Shown: positions 35,271 through 47,015, counted from the first letter of the stretch. The stretch is 64,000 nt of DNA from Siphonodentalium dalli (GCA_032622095.1 CP136065.1:22434134-22498133), one strand, 5' to 3'. The notes: generated from the sequence alone by a model not told the origin. Made by a program: numbers and translations.

Positions 35271-36285
35271 TACAAAAGCATATGGCTACGGGCAACAGAC
35301 CACGACACACCAGGCTTACCATGGCTGTTTGGCCCGGTGTGAGAAAATTTTGAAAGTTGAAACAAGAAAATCGCAAATTCTAGCATCTAGACTGGCCTCA
35401 ACTGAAGCTTTCCTATAGTGTTGGAAATTTCAAACCTCATACTCCCCCTCAGGTTGGAAAATTCTCCAACTGATGACCATTTCAGTCCACAAATTTGACC
35501 AAATATAGTAAAATATTGTTAAACTTATTAGCATTTTTGTATTGGCCACAGCGGAGACACAATGACACACCGGGCAGACCATGGTTCAGCCCGGTGTGGG
35601 AAAATTTTGTAATCTGAACAAGAAAATCGCAAAATCCTAGCATCTAGACTAACCTCAAGCCCTCATAGGTTGGAAAATTTACAACTGATGAACATTCCAA
35701 TGACAATGTTGACCAAATGTATGATAATGTTTTCTTAAATTAACTAGCAGTTTTTGACTGACCATGGTGGAGTGACCAGGACACAAGCTTTCCAACTGTT
35801 GGAAATTTCCAACCTGACACCCCCCTGTGGTTGGAAAATTTCCAACTGATGACTATTTCAGTCCAAATATTTTTACCAAAAATAAGAAATTTTTCAAATA
35901 TTGGTCCAAAAACAATTAATTCCCCGCAAGAAATTGTTTGAAAATCAAACTACAAAAACATGTTCAACATATGTTGGTGTGAAATTTCCAACTAATGTAA
36001 TGGCAGGTATGAAATTTCCAACTGTTGAAAATTTTGACCAAAGTTGGGGGGGGGTGAGACACCCCCCCCACAAACGCCCCTGTCGCCACGTCTCTGCTGT
36101 GACGCATTCCCCTGTAGATTATCTCAATGTCGGGGTCAAATATAACTTTTTATGAGGCAATTATATAATTTAGTTTTCTGCTTTTTCAACTATTTCAATT
36201 TCGAACCTATTCCAATACTAACGTAGCAGTCGTCAAACAAATATTATGGGTTGTATGGTTTTCGGAAACATGATACACTGGTATC
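35271..36285 (+). repeat. 1,015-bp direct repeat, copy 1
   Basis: It starts TACAAAAGCATATGGCTACG and ends GATACACTGGTATC. An equally long copy in the same orientation lies at 60734-61748, with about a dozen differences. Inside, a block with GACACACC...GGCCCGGTGTG and AACAAGAAAATCGCAAA occurs twice about 260 bases apart, and a GTTGGAAATTTCCAACC theme recurs. There is a poly-G/poly-C pair near 36047-36070. No protein. It could be a solo element, the 5' part of a LINE, or one of a pair of long terminal repeats. Confidence 0.92.
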
Positions 36286-36800
36286 GATTACCTCCCCTTG
36301 TGCGTGGATGTTTTGAAAATTGCTCATCAAATTATCTATTTTTTCCTATAAAACAGTTATCTTTCATCTATGTTTATTCTCTTTGGACATTCGTATGGAT
36401 GTGTGCTTTCCAAAAATGGTAAATCTTCCTTAGATCCCATGTCCTGATGGCAGTAATCTTGATGACATTATCAAAGTTTTTCACTTCTCGTTGTCTTCTG
36501 TGTATTGTTTGTTTACATTTGTTAATCCGCCATGTTCCATGCTGTTCTGTGAACTGTACTCACAATTGTCTACATGGCACACCTACTTTGCGTGTGGAAA
36601 AAATTCACGGTTGACTGCCACACACAGCATTGACAGTTGTGTAATTGCTGTCCCTAGATAAAAAAGTGCATTAACTGTATGAGATCAGGGCTGACAACAC
36701 AGGTACTCATGGTATTGGTCGAGGTACTCCGCAAACGGACATAATAATTAACGCTATATTCAAGGAACAGTGCGCCGATAAATAGAACAAGGACATATCA
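36286..36800. other. Leader between the 1-kb repeat and LINE ORF1
   Basis: About 515 bases without a gene-like frame, immediately upstream of the first ATG of ORF1. It is probably untranslated leader of the LINE; no promoter motif can be assigned with confidence. Confidence 0.4.
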
Positions 36801-37837
36801 ATGTATATAAGTTGGGCGCTTGATTATATACACAACACGACCGCAGATGACTTCATAAGCCAATGTGTTTTGGCAGCCGTAGATTCCGAAAAAACACTTA
36901 CAATTGTTCGGGATGCAATATTTGAAGAATGTATTAAGCTGCCTAGTTTCCCGTTTGATCCACAGTCGAGTCTAAAAAATCGAATCCATCGCTACGCGGG
37001 TGTTGATAATGGCACAAACTCAGTATGCTACAAATTTGCCAAAGACATATATAAATTATTGTATTTCTTCATGGATGAGAACCCGGATCATATACGCGAG
37101 ATAATTAGTTCTGCAAACACTCGTCGCTTGGCGTCCACATCCCAAAATCTAGTTCAAATGAAGACTCAGTCTACACAAACAGACTTTTGCTCACTTATCA
37201 ACGACCTGACAAACATTAAAGGTGACATTATTGTTCTCATGGATGCAGATATCCGTCTCTCTGAAGCCGTCGCAAAATCTATTCCCGAGATAGAAGGCAT
37301 GCTAGCTAACTTGAACTCACGTCAAGCGGAAATGGAATCCCTGATATCTGATCTAAAATATGAAGTTGAAAATAACGCGTGTGCTATGAATTCGGTTACA
37401 GATGAAAAGTTAAACGGAGTGGCGTCATTAAGAACGAAAATAAAGCTCATAGAGCATGACATAGGTTCCGTAGTAGAAGGAGTTGACTCAATACATAAGG
37501 ATGTTCAATCTCAAAAAGGCTGCATTGGAACGCTGAGAGATGATATGAAACAAATGAGAGGAAAAGTGTCATCGCATAAATCTTGTAATTTAAATGTCTC
37601 TGTGTCTGATGTAGTTGACAAATGTGTGGTTAAGTGTGAGTCTAAACTCAACAAGTTCATGAAGGAGATGTCGGCTGAATTTGGTGAATTCGCTAATTCC
37701 GTGTTAGTGCATATTGTTAATGATTCAAAAACGGCTAACTCCAATAATATAAACAATGATTGTCCATCTACATCGAGTCCAAAGAATATGCAATCCTCGA
37801 AAGTTTCTCCAATTGGAGTGGAAGCTGGCATTAGAAC
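36801..37837 (+). pseudogene. LINE ORF1-like protein, N-terminal part
   Basis: An open frame of about 346 codons from the ATG at 36801 to the edge of the LTR element, which ends it artificially a few codons later. The N-terminal 110 residues (ADDFISQCVLAAVDSEKTL, SVCYKFAKDIYKLLYFFMDE) are not a family I recognise. Residues about 150-280 have the heptad pattern of a coiled coil, and a Ser/Asn-rich linker follows. With the second part (48082-48964) it forms an RNA-binding ORF1p-like protein of about 640 residues. ORF1 proteins form ribonucleoprotein particles with LINE RNA; that role is inferred from the overall plan. The insertion leaves both halves in a compatible frame. Confidence 0.65.
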
Positions 37838-38886
37838 CGGTGTAATTTAGCCCTAGTTTATATACAACTAATACAAGTTAATACTGACAACTAGCAGCTA
37901 ACATATTCATCCATATCACCGGTATTTACGACATCCCGTTTACCCTCTCAACTTTGCTGTATTCGATCCGTCCCTGTCTTATCACTGTCACTTCAGCCCA
38001 ATGCTAAACGCTCTAGTACCGCCAATTCAAATAGTACAGGTAAGCTCGCAGCTGATTGGATGACACATGGTCGCGCGTAAAGTTGTCAAAGGTTAAACAG
38101 TTTCGCAGGGTTTCAGATTAGTTGGTCAGAAAGTAAAGTTGTCTTCGGAAAGTCATTGTCTTAAAGTCTTAGTTTATTTTGTCGTCAAGATGTCGTCAAG
38201 TTGTTTAGACTATCGTTGTATACAGATCCTGACATAGTGGCCTATGTCTCATTGAACTGGTATGTTCACAGTTTCTATATTTTATCGTTATAACATGTTT
38301 TTATTAATACTTTTGTCTTCAAGTAAATCACCATAGAGTTTGTCCATTTTGACATAAAGTATATTTCCTATTTTAATTATATTTTAATGTGATTACTTTT
38401 GTGAGGTTATCTCCCGATAACCTGAGATGCCAGTTTGTAGATATCTCAATTAGATAGATTGGATATCTGGCATTTCTTGTATTTTCAGGAACTCCTCAAG
38501 TTCCTTTAACATATATTTGTGTATGCACATATGCGTGCTTATCATGCAAATGGTAATATATTTGCATTTGGTTGCAGGGCCTATTCTATGCCTATAGTGA
38601 TGTATGATAACACTCTCTGTGTTATGTTAACAGACTATGCCAGTCTGTGGATGATGTTTGATTGTATGTGTTGGTGGTGATGATGATGATAATCAAGATG
38701 TGTTATTAAGATGAATAAATGCTATTGAAGACTACAAAAGGTAATATGAACTTTCCATAGACCCTGCCCACCAACACTGAGAATTAATTGACGGAGCCCA
38801 TACTGCCAAGGCTAACTTTATAAATTTAATGTCAAAGGCTCAAGGACATTTAATAATATAAATGGACCCATAGTAACCCTATGACA
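37838..38886 (+). repeat. 5' LTR
   Basis: It matches 47032-48081 over its full length with about 11-12 differences, starting at CGGTGTAATTTAGCCC and ending CTATGACA. An AATAAA hexamer lies at 38713-38718. The block TTTGGCGCTCACCGTGG follows directly and sits where a tRNA primer-binding site is expected; I cannot name the tRNA. The copy seems to lack the TGTGA that precedes the matching sequence at the 3' LTR. Confidence 0.93.
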
Positions 38887-41014
38887 TTTGGCGCTCACCG
38901 TGGTAATGGCAGTGGCTTCCAGAACTCTTGGAAATTCGAAGAAGTTGTGTTTCTTTAAGTGAAACTGGTAAACCAGCCCAAAGATAACTGTTGCTGGAAA
39001 CTGGGAAATCCCAACCTGTCAACTGAGGACGCGCACGCAGTAACAACAATGTGTCGCCCGTGTGATCTATTCGTTCAGTGATTGTTTGATCCAGTGCAGT
39101 GTGTAGGCAAACTATTGTGCTATTCAATTATCGCTTGACCAAGTCGCGCATCGATGGAGTGATGACCTAGATTCGTAGACAAATACTACAGTGTGTAAAA
39201 TCACCAACTGTGACGTGTTTGTAAACAATTTTCATTCGCAAATTGGGATCTGATGTCAATTCTCAAAATGCCCATATCTTGTTTATTTATGCACACTTGT
39301 TTTTTTGTTTATGCACTTCTGTTCATTCTGATTTGAACCATGCATCCTCAATAACTAAATTAGTTTATTTAGGGTTGTGAACTTGTGTATGCAACTTTGG
39401 TGATGTGACCCCGGTCATGCTGTCAAATGTGCCTGTATAATCTCATAACTAACGTGTGTCGTGTATAAAGAGCGTTATAGTTCTTATTCAAAGTATTGTC
39501 TGTTTTCTTCAACGCTCAATAAAGTGCTCTGTTTAGTAAACCCGACACATAAATAGAACTTCCGGTTTTGCGTTGTAAACATTGACACATGGCTTTTTGT
39601 TGACATCTCAACGTGAGCAAATCCGGACGATTTAGTCATTGTTTTTCATCAGTGCCAGTATTTTTGTAAGTGTAAGTTGTTTTCATGCAAACTATAGACT
39701 AGTTAATATACTGGTAATTTATTTTGAGGCTCATAGCATGTTCAAAATGTTGTATTTGATTGAGTATCCAAAATTGACAACAAAATTTGTCAGGCCACTT
39801 TGTCAAATTTCTCATGTGCCAGAATCACACTGCTGATTAAGTGATATTTTTCCAAAGCCGGACTTGTTGGAAAATATTTGAATTTTTCCAAACATTCCGT
39901 GTTTTCTGATTGGGTAAATTTAATCGCTTTCTGCGGATGCATACTTAACTTAGTGCATCATCTGTGTTGGCATTTTGGATGCAAATAATTTTTGCATCAT
40001 CCCGGTAGTGTTTAAGCTGGCATTTGTGAAAATGGTAGTTTCAGCTTGTTTTCCATCAGCGTTGTTGTTCGACATTCTTCATTCTGCTTCAGTGTTTTTG
40101 TGTTATGTTCAGTAGTCGCAGATAACATAAGACGGTAAGTTTAGTGTCGTCCAGTCAGTTGGCCAATAATATTGGTCACGGTATCTTGCCCATACATCGA
40201 CTTGCCCCGACCTACATTCTGACTTGCCCACTTGTCGCTTGACATTTCAATCTTTTTGTCGTACAATACCGTGCGCTCGCATCATTTCATATCATAGCAT
40301 GAATTAAATAATTCAAATTAATAATGGTATAATTAATTAACTAAGCTAATTATATTATTATGTCTACGTCAGATTAGTGAAATTAGGTAACTTCGCCCGT
40401 CTTGTAATTTTTTTTAAGATTTTCCGAAGACGGTGGACGCAGTACATTGAAAATAGGACACTTAGAATTTTTTTTCAGTTTGTTCGCATTTTAGTTCGGA
40501 TATAGGTGATTAGTTTCGACTTTGAATTTTTTCAGCTCGTCGTCAGACATTATTGAAGTTAGGTGACTTGTCCCGACTTAGATTTTTTTCAGCTGTTTTT
40601 GCATTGAAATTAGGTGACATGGTTGTACTTTGAAATTTTTTTTTTGTAGACGGTAGCCGATTTACATCGACATTAGGTGACTTCATCGGACTTAGAAATT
40701 TTTTCAGATATTTCTGCGTTATCGTACATAGAGATTTATTTCTTCTTTTTATGGTAAAGCCGTAATTTATTTACAGTGAACTTAGGACTTGAATATTTTT
40801 TTCAGATTTCAATTAGCAATTGCATGGACTTGAATATTTTTTTCACAGGTTACGATAGTCAATAGTTATTAGATAGCTGATCTTGAAATATTTTTCAGAT
40901 ATTTTTCTAAATAAATTATTGGTTAATACATTACTTTAACCACAACTTGCTGATTGATTTGAATAATTGTGTTTATGTGTATTATTATTTCCATATTGTT
41001 CATTAAATTGAATC
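38887..41014 (+). other. Leader of the LTR element with splice-acceptor-like repeats
   Basis: About 2.1 kb with no substantial protein. From 40400 to 40900 a motif of the type ACTTAGAATTTTTTTCAG recurs about nine times (near 40409, 40466, 40524, 40581, 40637, 40698, 40793, 40834 and 40887), often preceded by AGGTGACTT. Each copy looks like a polypyrimidine tract plus AG, as at a 3' splice site. Such leaders may hold packaging and splice signals; function is inference. Confidence 0.7.
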
Positions 41015-41638
41015 ATGATGGCCGGTGTTGATGACTTACAGTCAATGGAGCGTAACGATGAGTTATTAGATAAGATTACAGCTCAGATTGGTAAATTAAG
41101 GGAACAGATTGAAAGACTCAAGGAGGAGCAGGAGATGGAAATGCAGAATGAGAATGCCTATTACACCAATTATTATAATAATGGTTATGATTATAATAAC
41201 ACTTATTCTAGGCATAGACGGTATAAGCAGAAGAGGTCACAGAACCATAAAGGTTCACAGAGAGATGCTCATGAAGTGAATGATTTTAATCATCCTTCTA
41301 ATGACAGGTTGCAAGATGATATAAATTGTTCCAGACAATTTGTAGGTTGTTATAAATGTGGAGAGGACTCACATTTTGCTAGAGGTTGTAGGAATTTCAG
41401 GTACTGGAATAGGGGCAGAGCCAAACAGACTTATAATAGTCATTCTTCCAGACCTCAGCAGCAGTCCATGAATCTTAATTTACAGGATCCCTCTGGTTTA
41501 AGTGGAAGTCCCGCAGAGACTGAAGTTCAAGTTGCTGGCTTTAATACAAAGCACTTCTTGATACAGGGAGCACAGTCAGTTCTATTTCAGAGCGGTTTTA
41601 TACTTCATTTTTGTCGAAGTCCCCACTTCAGCCTCTAA
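41015..41638 (+). CDS. gag: Gag-like nucleocapsid protein of the LTR element
   Basis: A frame of 207 codons, of which about 180 precede the pol frame change. Order: a charged coiled-coil N-terminus (residues about 8-45), a Tyr/Asn-rich segment (YYTNYYNNGYDYNN), a basic stretch, a CCHC zinc knuckle (CYKCGEDSHFARGC, about residues 113-126) that would bind element RNA, then an Arg/Gln-rich tail. The last residues before the overlap (EVQVAGFNTK) resemble the lead-in to a protease. It is short for a Ty3 Gag, and no capsid domain can be recognised. The ATG ATG start at 41015 follows an AT-rich leader. Pol overlaps in the -1 frame. Confidence 0.8.
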   Translation: MMAGVDDLQSMERNDELLDKITAQIGKLREQIERLKEEQEMEMQNENAYYTNYYNNGYDYNNTYSRHRRYKQKRSQNHKGSQRDAHEVNDFNHPSNDRLQDDINCSRQFVGCYKCGEDSHFARGCRNFRYWNRGRAKQTYNSHSSRPQQQSMNLNLQDPSGLSGSPAETEVQVAGFNTKHFLIQGAQSVLFQSGFILHFCRSPHFSL

Positions 41639-44382
41639 ACCAGATCCTAAACATTGAGTGTGCAGATGGTAAAAGTCTTCCGTACCTAGGGTACATAGAC
41701 TGTCCAGTGACAGTTTCTGAGTTTACTCGGAATGCGACAAGAGATTGTATTTTTCTTGTAGTGCCAAATAGCAATTATAACTTTTCAGTTCCAGTGTTAT
41801 TAGGTACAAATGTGTTAGCTGATTTCATGGAGATTTGTAAGCAGCAGCATGGTTCCAAGTTTTTGCAGGTATCTAATCTGTCTTCTCCATGGTATATGTC
41901 ATTCCGCTGTATGACATTCAGAGAAAGGAACCTTGCAAAGAATAATTTTGTTTTAGGGCAGGTTAAATCTGCAGAGAATCAGCATGTGATCCTTCATCCA
42001 AACACAAAGAAAGTTCTTTCAGGTTTTATTGATCACAAGATGCCATATCAGCCTACATGTGCAATTTTGCAACCACTTCCAGATGATAGTCGATTTGATT
42101 TTTTAGAAATATGTCCGTACGTTGTTAAATATGATTGCAAGAGTAATGATTCGATTGATGTTCATCTGTCCAACATTTCTTCCAGAACCATTAGCATTGC
42201 ACCTAATTCTGTAATATGCCAGATTCAACCTGTTTCAGTAGAGGATACCGAGGAGTCTAAGTCTGGTGAAACAAGTTCTTCATTTACAGATCAACTTCAG
42301 TTTGACTTATCTTCTTTGACAGCTGATGAATTTAAAGCTGGGATGAAACTTATTAAAAGTTTTTCAGATGTTTTCTCTCAGAGTGACTTGGACTTAGGTT
42401 TTTATAACAGGATTAAACATCGGATTGATATGTATGACAGTACACCTTTTAAGCAGCGTGCAAGACACATTCCACCTAGTATGATTGAAGAGGTCAGAAA
42501 TCATCTTCATCAGTTACTTTCAGCTGGAGTTATTAGAAGATCCAGGAGTCCATTCTCTTCTAATGTTGTGCTTGTTAGGAAGCGTGGTTCTAACGCTCTT
42601 AGACTCTGTGTTGATTACAGGCAACTCAATAAACAGACTATACCTGATAATTATGCTTTGCCTAGGCCAGAAATGTTGTTTGATTCTCTCAAAGGTGCCA
42701 AGTACTTCTCTGTGCTTGATTTGAAAATGGGTTTTCATCAATTAGAGATCTCCGAGGAACACAAAGAGAGAACTGCTTTTTCTGTTTCAGGATTAGGATT
42801 TTACGAGTACAATCGTTTAGCATTTGGACTTAATAATAGTCCAAGTTCATTTCAGAGAATGATGGAGGATTGTCTCGAAGGTTTAAACCATAATATCTGC
42901 AATATTTATATTGATGACATCATTATTTGGTCGCAGACGATTCCAGAGATGATAGAGCGACTCGAAGCTGTTTTTGACAGATTGAGGCAGTGTAATTTGA
43001 AGCTCGCACCTTCAAAATGCAAATTCTTTCAACGTAAATGTACTTATGTTGGTTTTATAGTTTCAGAGCATGGAATTGAAACTGATCCTGAGAAAGTTGA
43101 CAAAATTGTCAATTGGCCAGCTCCAGAGAATCCAGATCAGTTGAGAAAATTTTTAGGTTTCTGTGGTTTTTATAGGAAATTTGTCAAGAATTTTTCTGCA
43201 ATTTCTAAACCCCTTACAGATTTACTCCCACCCACTAATGTTAAGAAGTCAAAGAATAAGAACAAATCATCTTTTACAGGTAAATGGAAATGGGAAAGTG
43301 AGCAGCAGTCTGCATTTGATTATTTGAAAGATCGTCTTTCAAATCCCCCCATTTTAGGCTACCCAGACTATAGCAGACCATTTGAAATTCATATTGATGC
43401 GTCCCGGCATGGTTTAAGTTGTGTCCTTCTCCAAGAAAACGATGGCGTGATGCGGGTGATAGCATATGGCAGCCGAGGTACTACTGCCGCAGAGAAGAAT
43501 TATCCCGCCCACAAATTAGAATTTTTAGCTTTGAAATGGACAGTGACGGAGAAGTTTTATGATTACTTATATGGAAATTATTTTGTTGTGTATACAGACA
43601 ATAACCCATTAACTTATGTACTTACTTCAGCTAAATTAGATGCTACAGGTCAAAGATGGTTGTCAGCCCTTGGTGTTTTTAAATTCGATATTCTTTATAA
43701 GCCTGGTAAGACCAATACAGATGCAGATGTTTTATCTAGGTTGGATGAGCCTTCTTCAGCTTTTAATCATGAATTCATTCCAGTTGAATCCGTAAAGACT
43801 ATATGTAACTCTTTACAGGTTCAGCAGCCTTTTGTTGAGAGTTTATGTGTAGACTCTGATGTATTAAAACCAGTTGATGAATTAGGTTATGATCTTGATG
43901 AGATGAATTACAAGGATTGGAGGAGAGCACAGGAGCGAGATAATGTTTTATCATTTTGGATGACAGCAGTTAGGCAGAAGAAATGTCCGAATAGAAGGTC
44001 TTTGCCTCCTTCAAAGGATCATTCTCCTTTTTTCAGGCATTTTTCGAAGTTGAAGTTGCAGAGAGGTGTTTTATATAGAGAGTCAACTTTTAATGGTAGT
44101 TCAACGTCTCAACTTGTATTACCTTCTTCTTATGTTAGACTTGTATTGAAGTCATTGCATAATGACATTGGACATCCCGGACGGGATAGGACTATTTCTC
44201 TGGTGAAAGAAAGATTTTATTTCCCCAGCATTGACAGTATAGTAGATAACTGGATCAAGAATTGCCATAGATGTATAAGGAGAAAGACTTCTACAAATTT
44301 TAGAGCTCCTTTAGTTTCAGTTTCTACTTCACAGCCACTCGAGTTAGTTTGTATTGATTTTTTTTTGTTTAGAATCTTGTAA
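41545..44382 (+). CDS. pol: Pol polyprotein: protease, reverse transcriptase, RNase H, integrase zinc domain
   Basis: The frame opens after a TAA at 41542-41544 and carries the aspartic-protease DTG triad at 41560-41568, so the real pol frame begins upstream of the first methionine at 41611. Domains: protease (DTGS; ending near FSVPVLLGTNVLADF); RT with RLCVDYRQLNKQTIPDNYAL, FSVLDLKMGFHQLEI, FGLNNSPSSFQRMM and catalytic YIDDII; RNase H with IHIDASRHGLSCVLL, EFLALKWTV and VYTDNNPL; and the integrase HHCC zinc domain (HNDIGHPGRDRT through NCHRCIRRK). It is -1 relative to gag, with no canonical slippery heptamer at the overlap. The frame is lost at a nine-T run (44358-44366) just after the first catalytic Asp of integrase (VCIDF), and continues in the next entry. 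Otherwise uninterrupted. Confidence 0.93.
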   Translation, partial: YKALLDTGSTVSSISERFYTSFLSKSPLQPLNQILNIECADGKSLPYLGYIDCPVTVSEFTRNATRDCIFLVVPNSNYNFSVPVLLGTNVLADFMEICKQQHGSKFLQVSNLSSPWYMSFRCMTFRERNLAKNNFVLGQVKSAENQHVILHPNTKKVLSGFIDHKMPYQPTCAILQPLPDDSRFDFLEICPYVVKYDCKSNDSIDVHLSNISSRTISIAPNSVICQIQPVSVEDTEESKSGETSSSFTDQLQFDLSSLTADEFKAGMKLIKSFSDVFSQSDLDLGFYNRIKHRIDMYDSTPFKQRARHIPPSMIEEVRNHLHQLLSAGVIRRSRSPFSSNVVLVRKRGSNALRLCVDYRQLNKQTIPDNYALPRPEMLFDSLKGAKYFSVLDLKMGFHQLEISEEHKERTAFSVSGLGFYEYNRLAFGLNNSPSSFQRMMEDCLEGLNHNICNIYIDDIIIWSQTIPEMIERLEAVFDRLRQCNLKLAPSKCKFFQRKCTYVGFIVSEHGIETDPEKVDKIVNWPAPENPDQLRKFLGFCGFYRKFVKNFSAISKPLTDLLPPTNVKKSKNKNKSSFTGKWKWESEQQSAFDYLKDRLSNPPILGYPDYSRPFEIHIDASRHGLSCVLLQENDGVMRVIAYGSRGTTAAEKNYPAHKLEFLALKWTVTEKFYDYLYGNYFVVYTDNNPLTYVLTSAKLDATGQRWLSALGVFKFDILYKPGKTNTDADVLSRLDEPSSAFNHEFIPVESVKTICNSLQVQQPFVESLCVDSDVLKPVDELGYDLDEMNYKDWRRAQERDNVLSFWMTAVRQKKCPNRRSLPPSKDHSPFFRHFSKLKLQRGVLYRESTFNGSSTSQLVLPSSYVRLVLKSLHNDIGHPGRDRTISLVKERFYFPSIDSIVDNWIKNCHRCIRRKTSTNFRAPLVSVSTSQPLELVCIDFFLFRIL

Positions 44383-45997
44383 AGGTGGTTATGAAAATGT
44401 TCTTGTTATTACAGATCACTTTACAAAGTATGCTCAAGCTTTTGCTACCAAGAATCAGACAGCCAAGACTACAGCCGATATCTTATTCAATAATTTCTTT
44501 ATTCATTATGGCTACCCACAGCGTATACATAGCGATCAAGGTGCAAATTTTGAGTCACAAGTCATTTCAGAACTCTGTCAGCTGTGTGGTATACAGAAGA
44601 CTAGGACTACGCCTTACCACCCCATGGGTAATGGCATTACAGAACGATTTAATCGTACACTCATAGGAATGTTAGGTACTCTTCATCCTGACCAAAAGAA
44701 AGATTGGAAATCCTTTATTGGTCCACTTGTTCATGCATATAATTGCACACGTCACGAAACTACAGGTTATGCACCATATTTGTTAATGTTTGGCAGAGAA
44801 CCAAGGTTACCAATTGATGTCATGTTTGGTTTGCATAAATCTGATTCTGATGATGATCGTTCATATTGTGATTATGTTACTGACCTTAAGCACAGACTTA
44901 GAGAATCTTACAGGTTAGCTTCCAGTGGTATGTCTAAGTCTCAAGAAGGTCATAAGAGGAATTATGACAAGAAAGTGAGAGGCGCTACTATACATGTAGG
45001 CGACCGTGTACTTGTCAAAACTTTAGCATTTGATGGCAGGCATAAATTGGCGGATAAATTTGATCCGGAGGTATATGTGGTGAAAGAGCAACCGAATAGT
45101 GATATTCCAGTTTTTGTATTACAGGATGACTCGGGTAGAACCAGAACTTTACATAGGAATCATTTATTACCTATTGGTTCAATTCCCTTTGATCTTCCAG
45201 TTGATGACCCAACAGTTAAACCCGATTCTTTTAAAGGTGTTGATGTTCCAGCTGCACAAGATCCTGTCAGACCTGTCCCTAAACCAAGAACTGTGAGGAA
45301 AGATTATATTCCAGGCACTGTTGACAAATCTCATGAAGAGAACAGACTTAATGGTCGTGATAATGATAGTGATGAGGAGTCAGTGATTATGTTTATTCCA
45401 CAAAATGTTCCAAGTGTTCCATTTGTTTCAGGTAATGTGGATCATGGAGGTCCACCTCGTCCTGATGACGATCGGCGTTCGAGGTTGGATCCTGGTATTT
45501 CTTTCAGTGGTGACGACCGCACTCCAAATAGGGAGCATAATGAAGATAATGTGATAGAATTTATTTCAAATACACATGAGCCATTCGTTCACAAAGAACT
45601 TAGGTCCACAGGTGTAAATGTAGAGGCTGAGAATAGTGATATTGTTCCTTCTGCAGCTGTTGCAGGTGACGAAGAACGAGAACGAGATGGTGATATAATT
45701 ATAGCTTCAGATAATGTAGCCTCAGGTGTTATTTCAGTCAATAGTAGATCTGGTAATGAGGAAATTTCTTCCCATATAGATACCAGTGTGCCAAGTCCAG
45801 TGCCTAGGAGATCGACAAGAGAAAGGAGTAAGCCATCGTGGATGCAGAAAGGAGACTTTGTTGTCAATAAATTGCAACCTATTTCAGGTAGCATGATAGA
45901 CAAAAATGAGTTAATTAAGAAACTTACGGACAATCAGTTATTTTCCAGAGTTTCTCCTGATGTACTACAGTCAATATTTGAGTCAATACTTAAGTGA
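44367..45997 (+). CDS. pol: Pol polyprotein continuation: integrase core and C-terminal tail
   Basis: Read in a shifted frame after the T run. Integrase inserts the DNA copy into the host genome. The core retains SDQGANFES (second Asp) and the catalytic Glu in NGITERFNRTL at roughly the expected spacing, with the YNCTRHETTGYAPYLLMFGR block after it. A GPY/F-like module follows (GDRVLVKTLAFDGRHKLADK, then VFVLQDDSGRTRTLHRNHLL). The last roughly 270 residues are acidic and Ser/Pro/Asp-rich, without a domain, ending at 45997. A chromodomain is not seen. The single-base shift is the only visible break in this half, so the element is close to intact. Confidence 0.92.
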
Positions 45998-47015
45998 ACT
46001 CTTGTTTTCAGGTGATATCAGTTCATCTGTGCAAGATGTATCCATATTCAGTTTACGCATTTATTTATCCAGTAAATTTTCAGAACATTAATAGTTCCAG
46101 TTAGTTGCAGTTGTGTCTGTGACTATCTATCTTTACAGTGCTTTTCTCTGTAACATGGCATCCACTGCCTTGTTAGGATATTTCTCACGTGTAATGTGAG
46201 CATTCAATCTGTGATGTACCTTGAACATATGTTGTGTCATATGTCAGATATTGTTGTGTCCATTGATTATCTTTTAATATGTATTGTGTACTGTTAGGTA
46301 TCATGTGTCATCTTCGTACGATCAGAGGTATAACTAGTTTTCCAGCTGACGATCCAGTGTAGAGCTACGACTCATTTGAGGTACCAGTTTTCAAGGAATT
46401 TTTTTTTCTTTTTCTTATATGCTCTGTGAGGTGATATTATGTTCCTTTCAACTTATGATTATGTTTTTAACATTTGTGTTTTTTGTTTACTCATTGATAT
46501 TTCAGATGGACCAGTGTGAATGTTGTCTACTTCAAATAGTGAAGCAGATTATGACTTTTCAGCTGATTATTTACCACCTGTCTTGAATTATTCATGGCAT
46601 AGTTTCAGTTATTAGCAGGGATCAATAGTGGTGACTTTAAGTTTGATTTGATTAGTTCATGGATTACTTACAGCATTCTATGTTCAGTTTATTTCGGTTA
46701 TGATAGTGTTACATATAATCTCATTACTGCAGAGATACACGACAAATTTTCGACTGACGATCCAGTGGTTTAACTATTTGAGGTTCCAGTTCTCCAAGAA
46801 AATTTTGTTTCTAGTTATATACTCTGGTGATATATAGTGTTCATATCATTTCTCTTTCAGCTAATCGGTTTCGAGATTAGTTCTGAATTCAGTTTTTGAA
46901 CTCTGAATTTATTACATCGTGGTTTAGATGGTGCTCTACTATTATTATTCAGAGTGTGAGAGTTTATTGATATTTTGTAGCTTTCAGTTGAATGATGCGG
47001 AGATCATTCGCCAAC
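45998..47015 (+). other. 3' untranslated part of the LTR element
   Basis: No env-like or other protein frame. A diverged duplication is visible: CTGACGATCCAGTG followed by TTTGAGGTACCAGTT at about 46347, and the same theme at about 46754, roughly 408 bases apart. Confidence 0.7.

Noticed and set aside
37838-38886. Treating the 1-kb direct repeats at 37.8 and 47.0 kb as a segmental duplication
   Set aside because: The polypurine tract, the primer-site position, AATAAA and the enclosed gag-pol identify them as LTRs.
45998-47015. Possible env gene downstream of pol
   Set aside because: No frame of meaningful length or membrane-like segment occurs.
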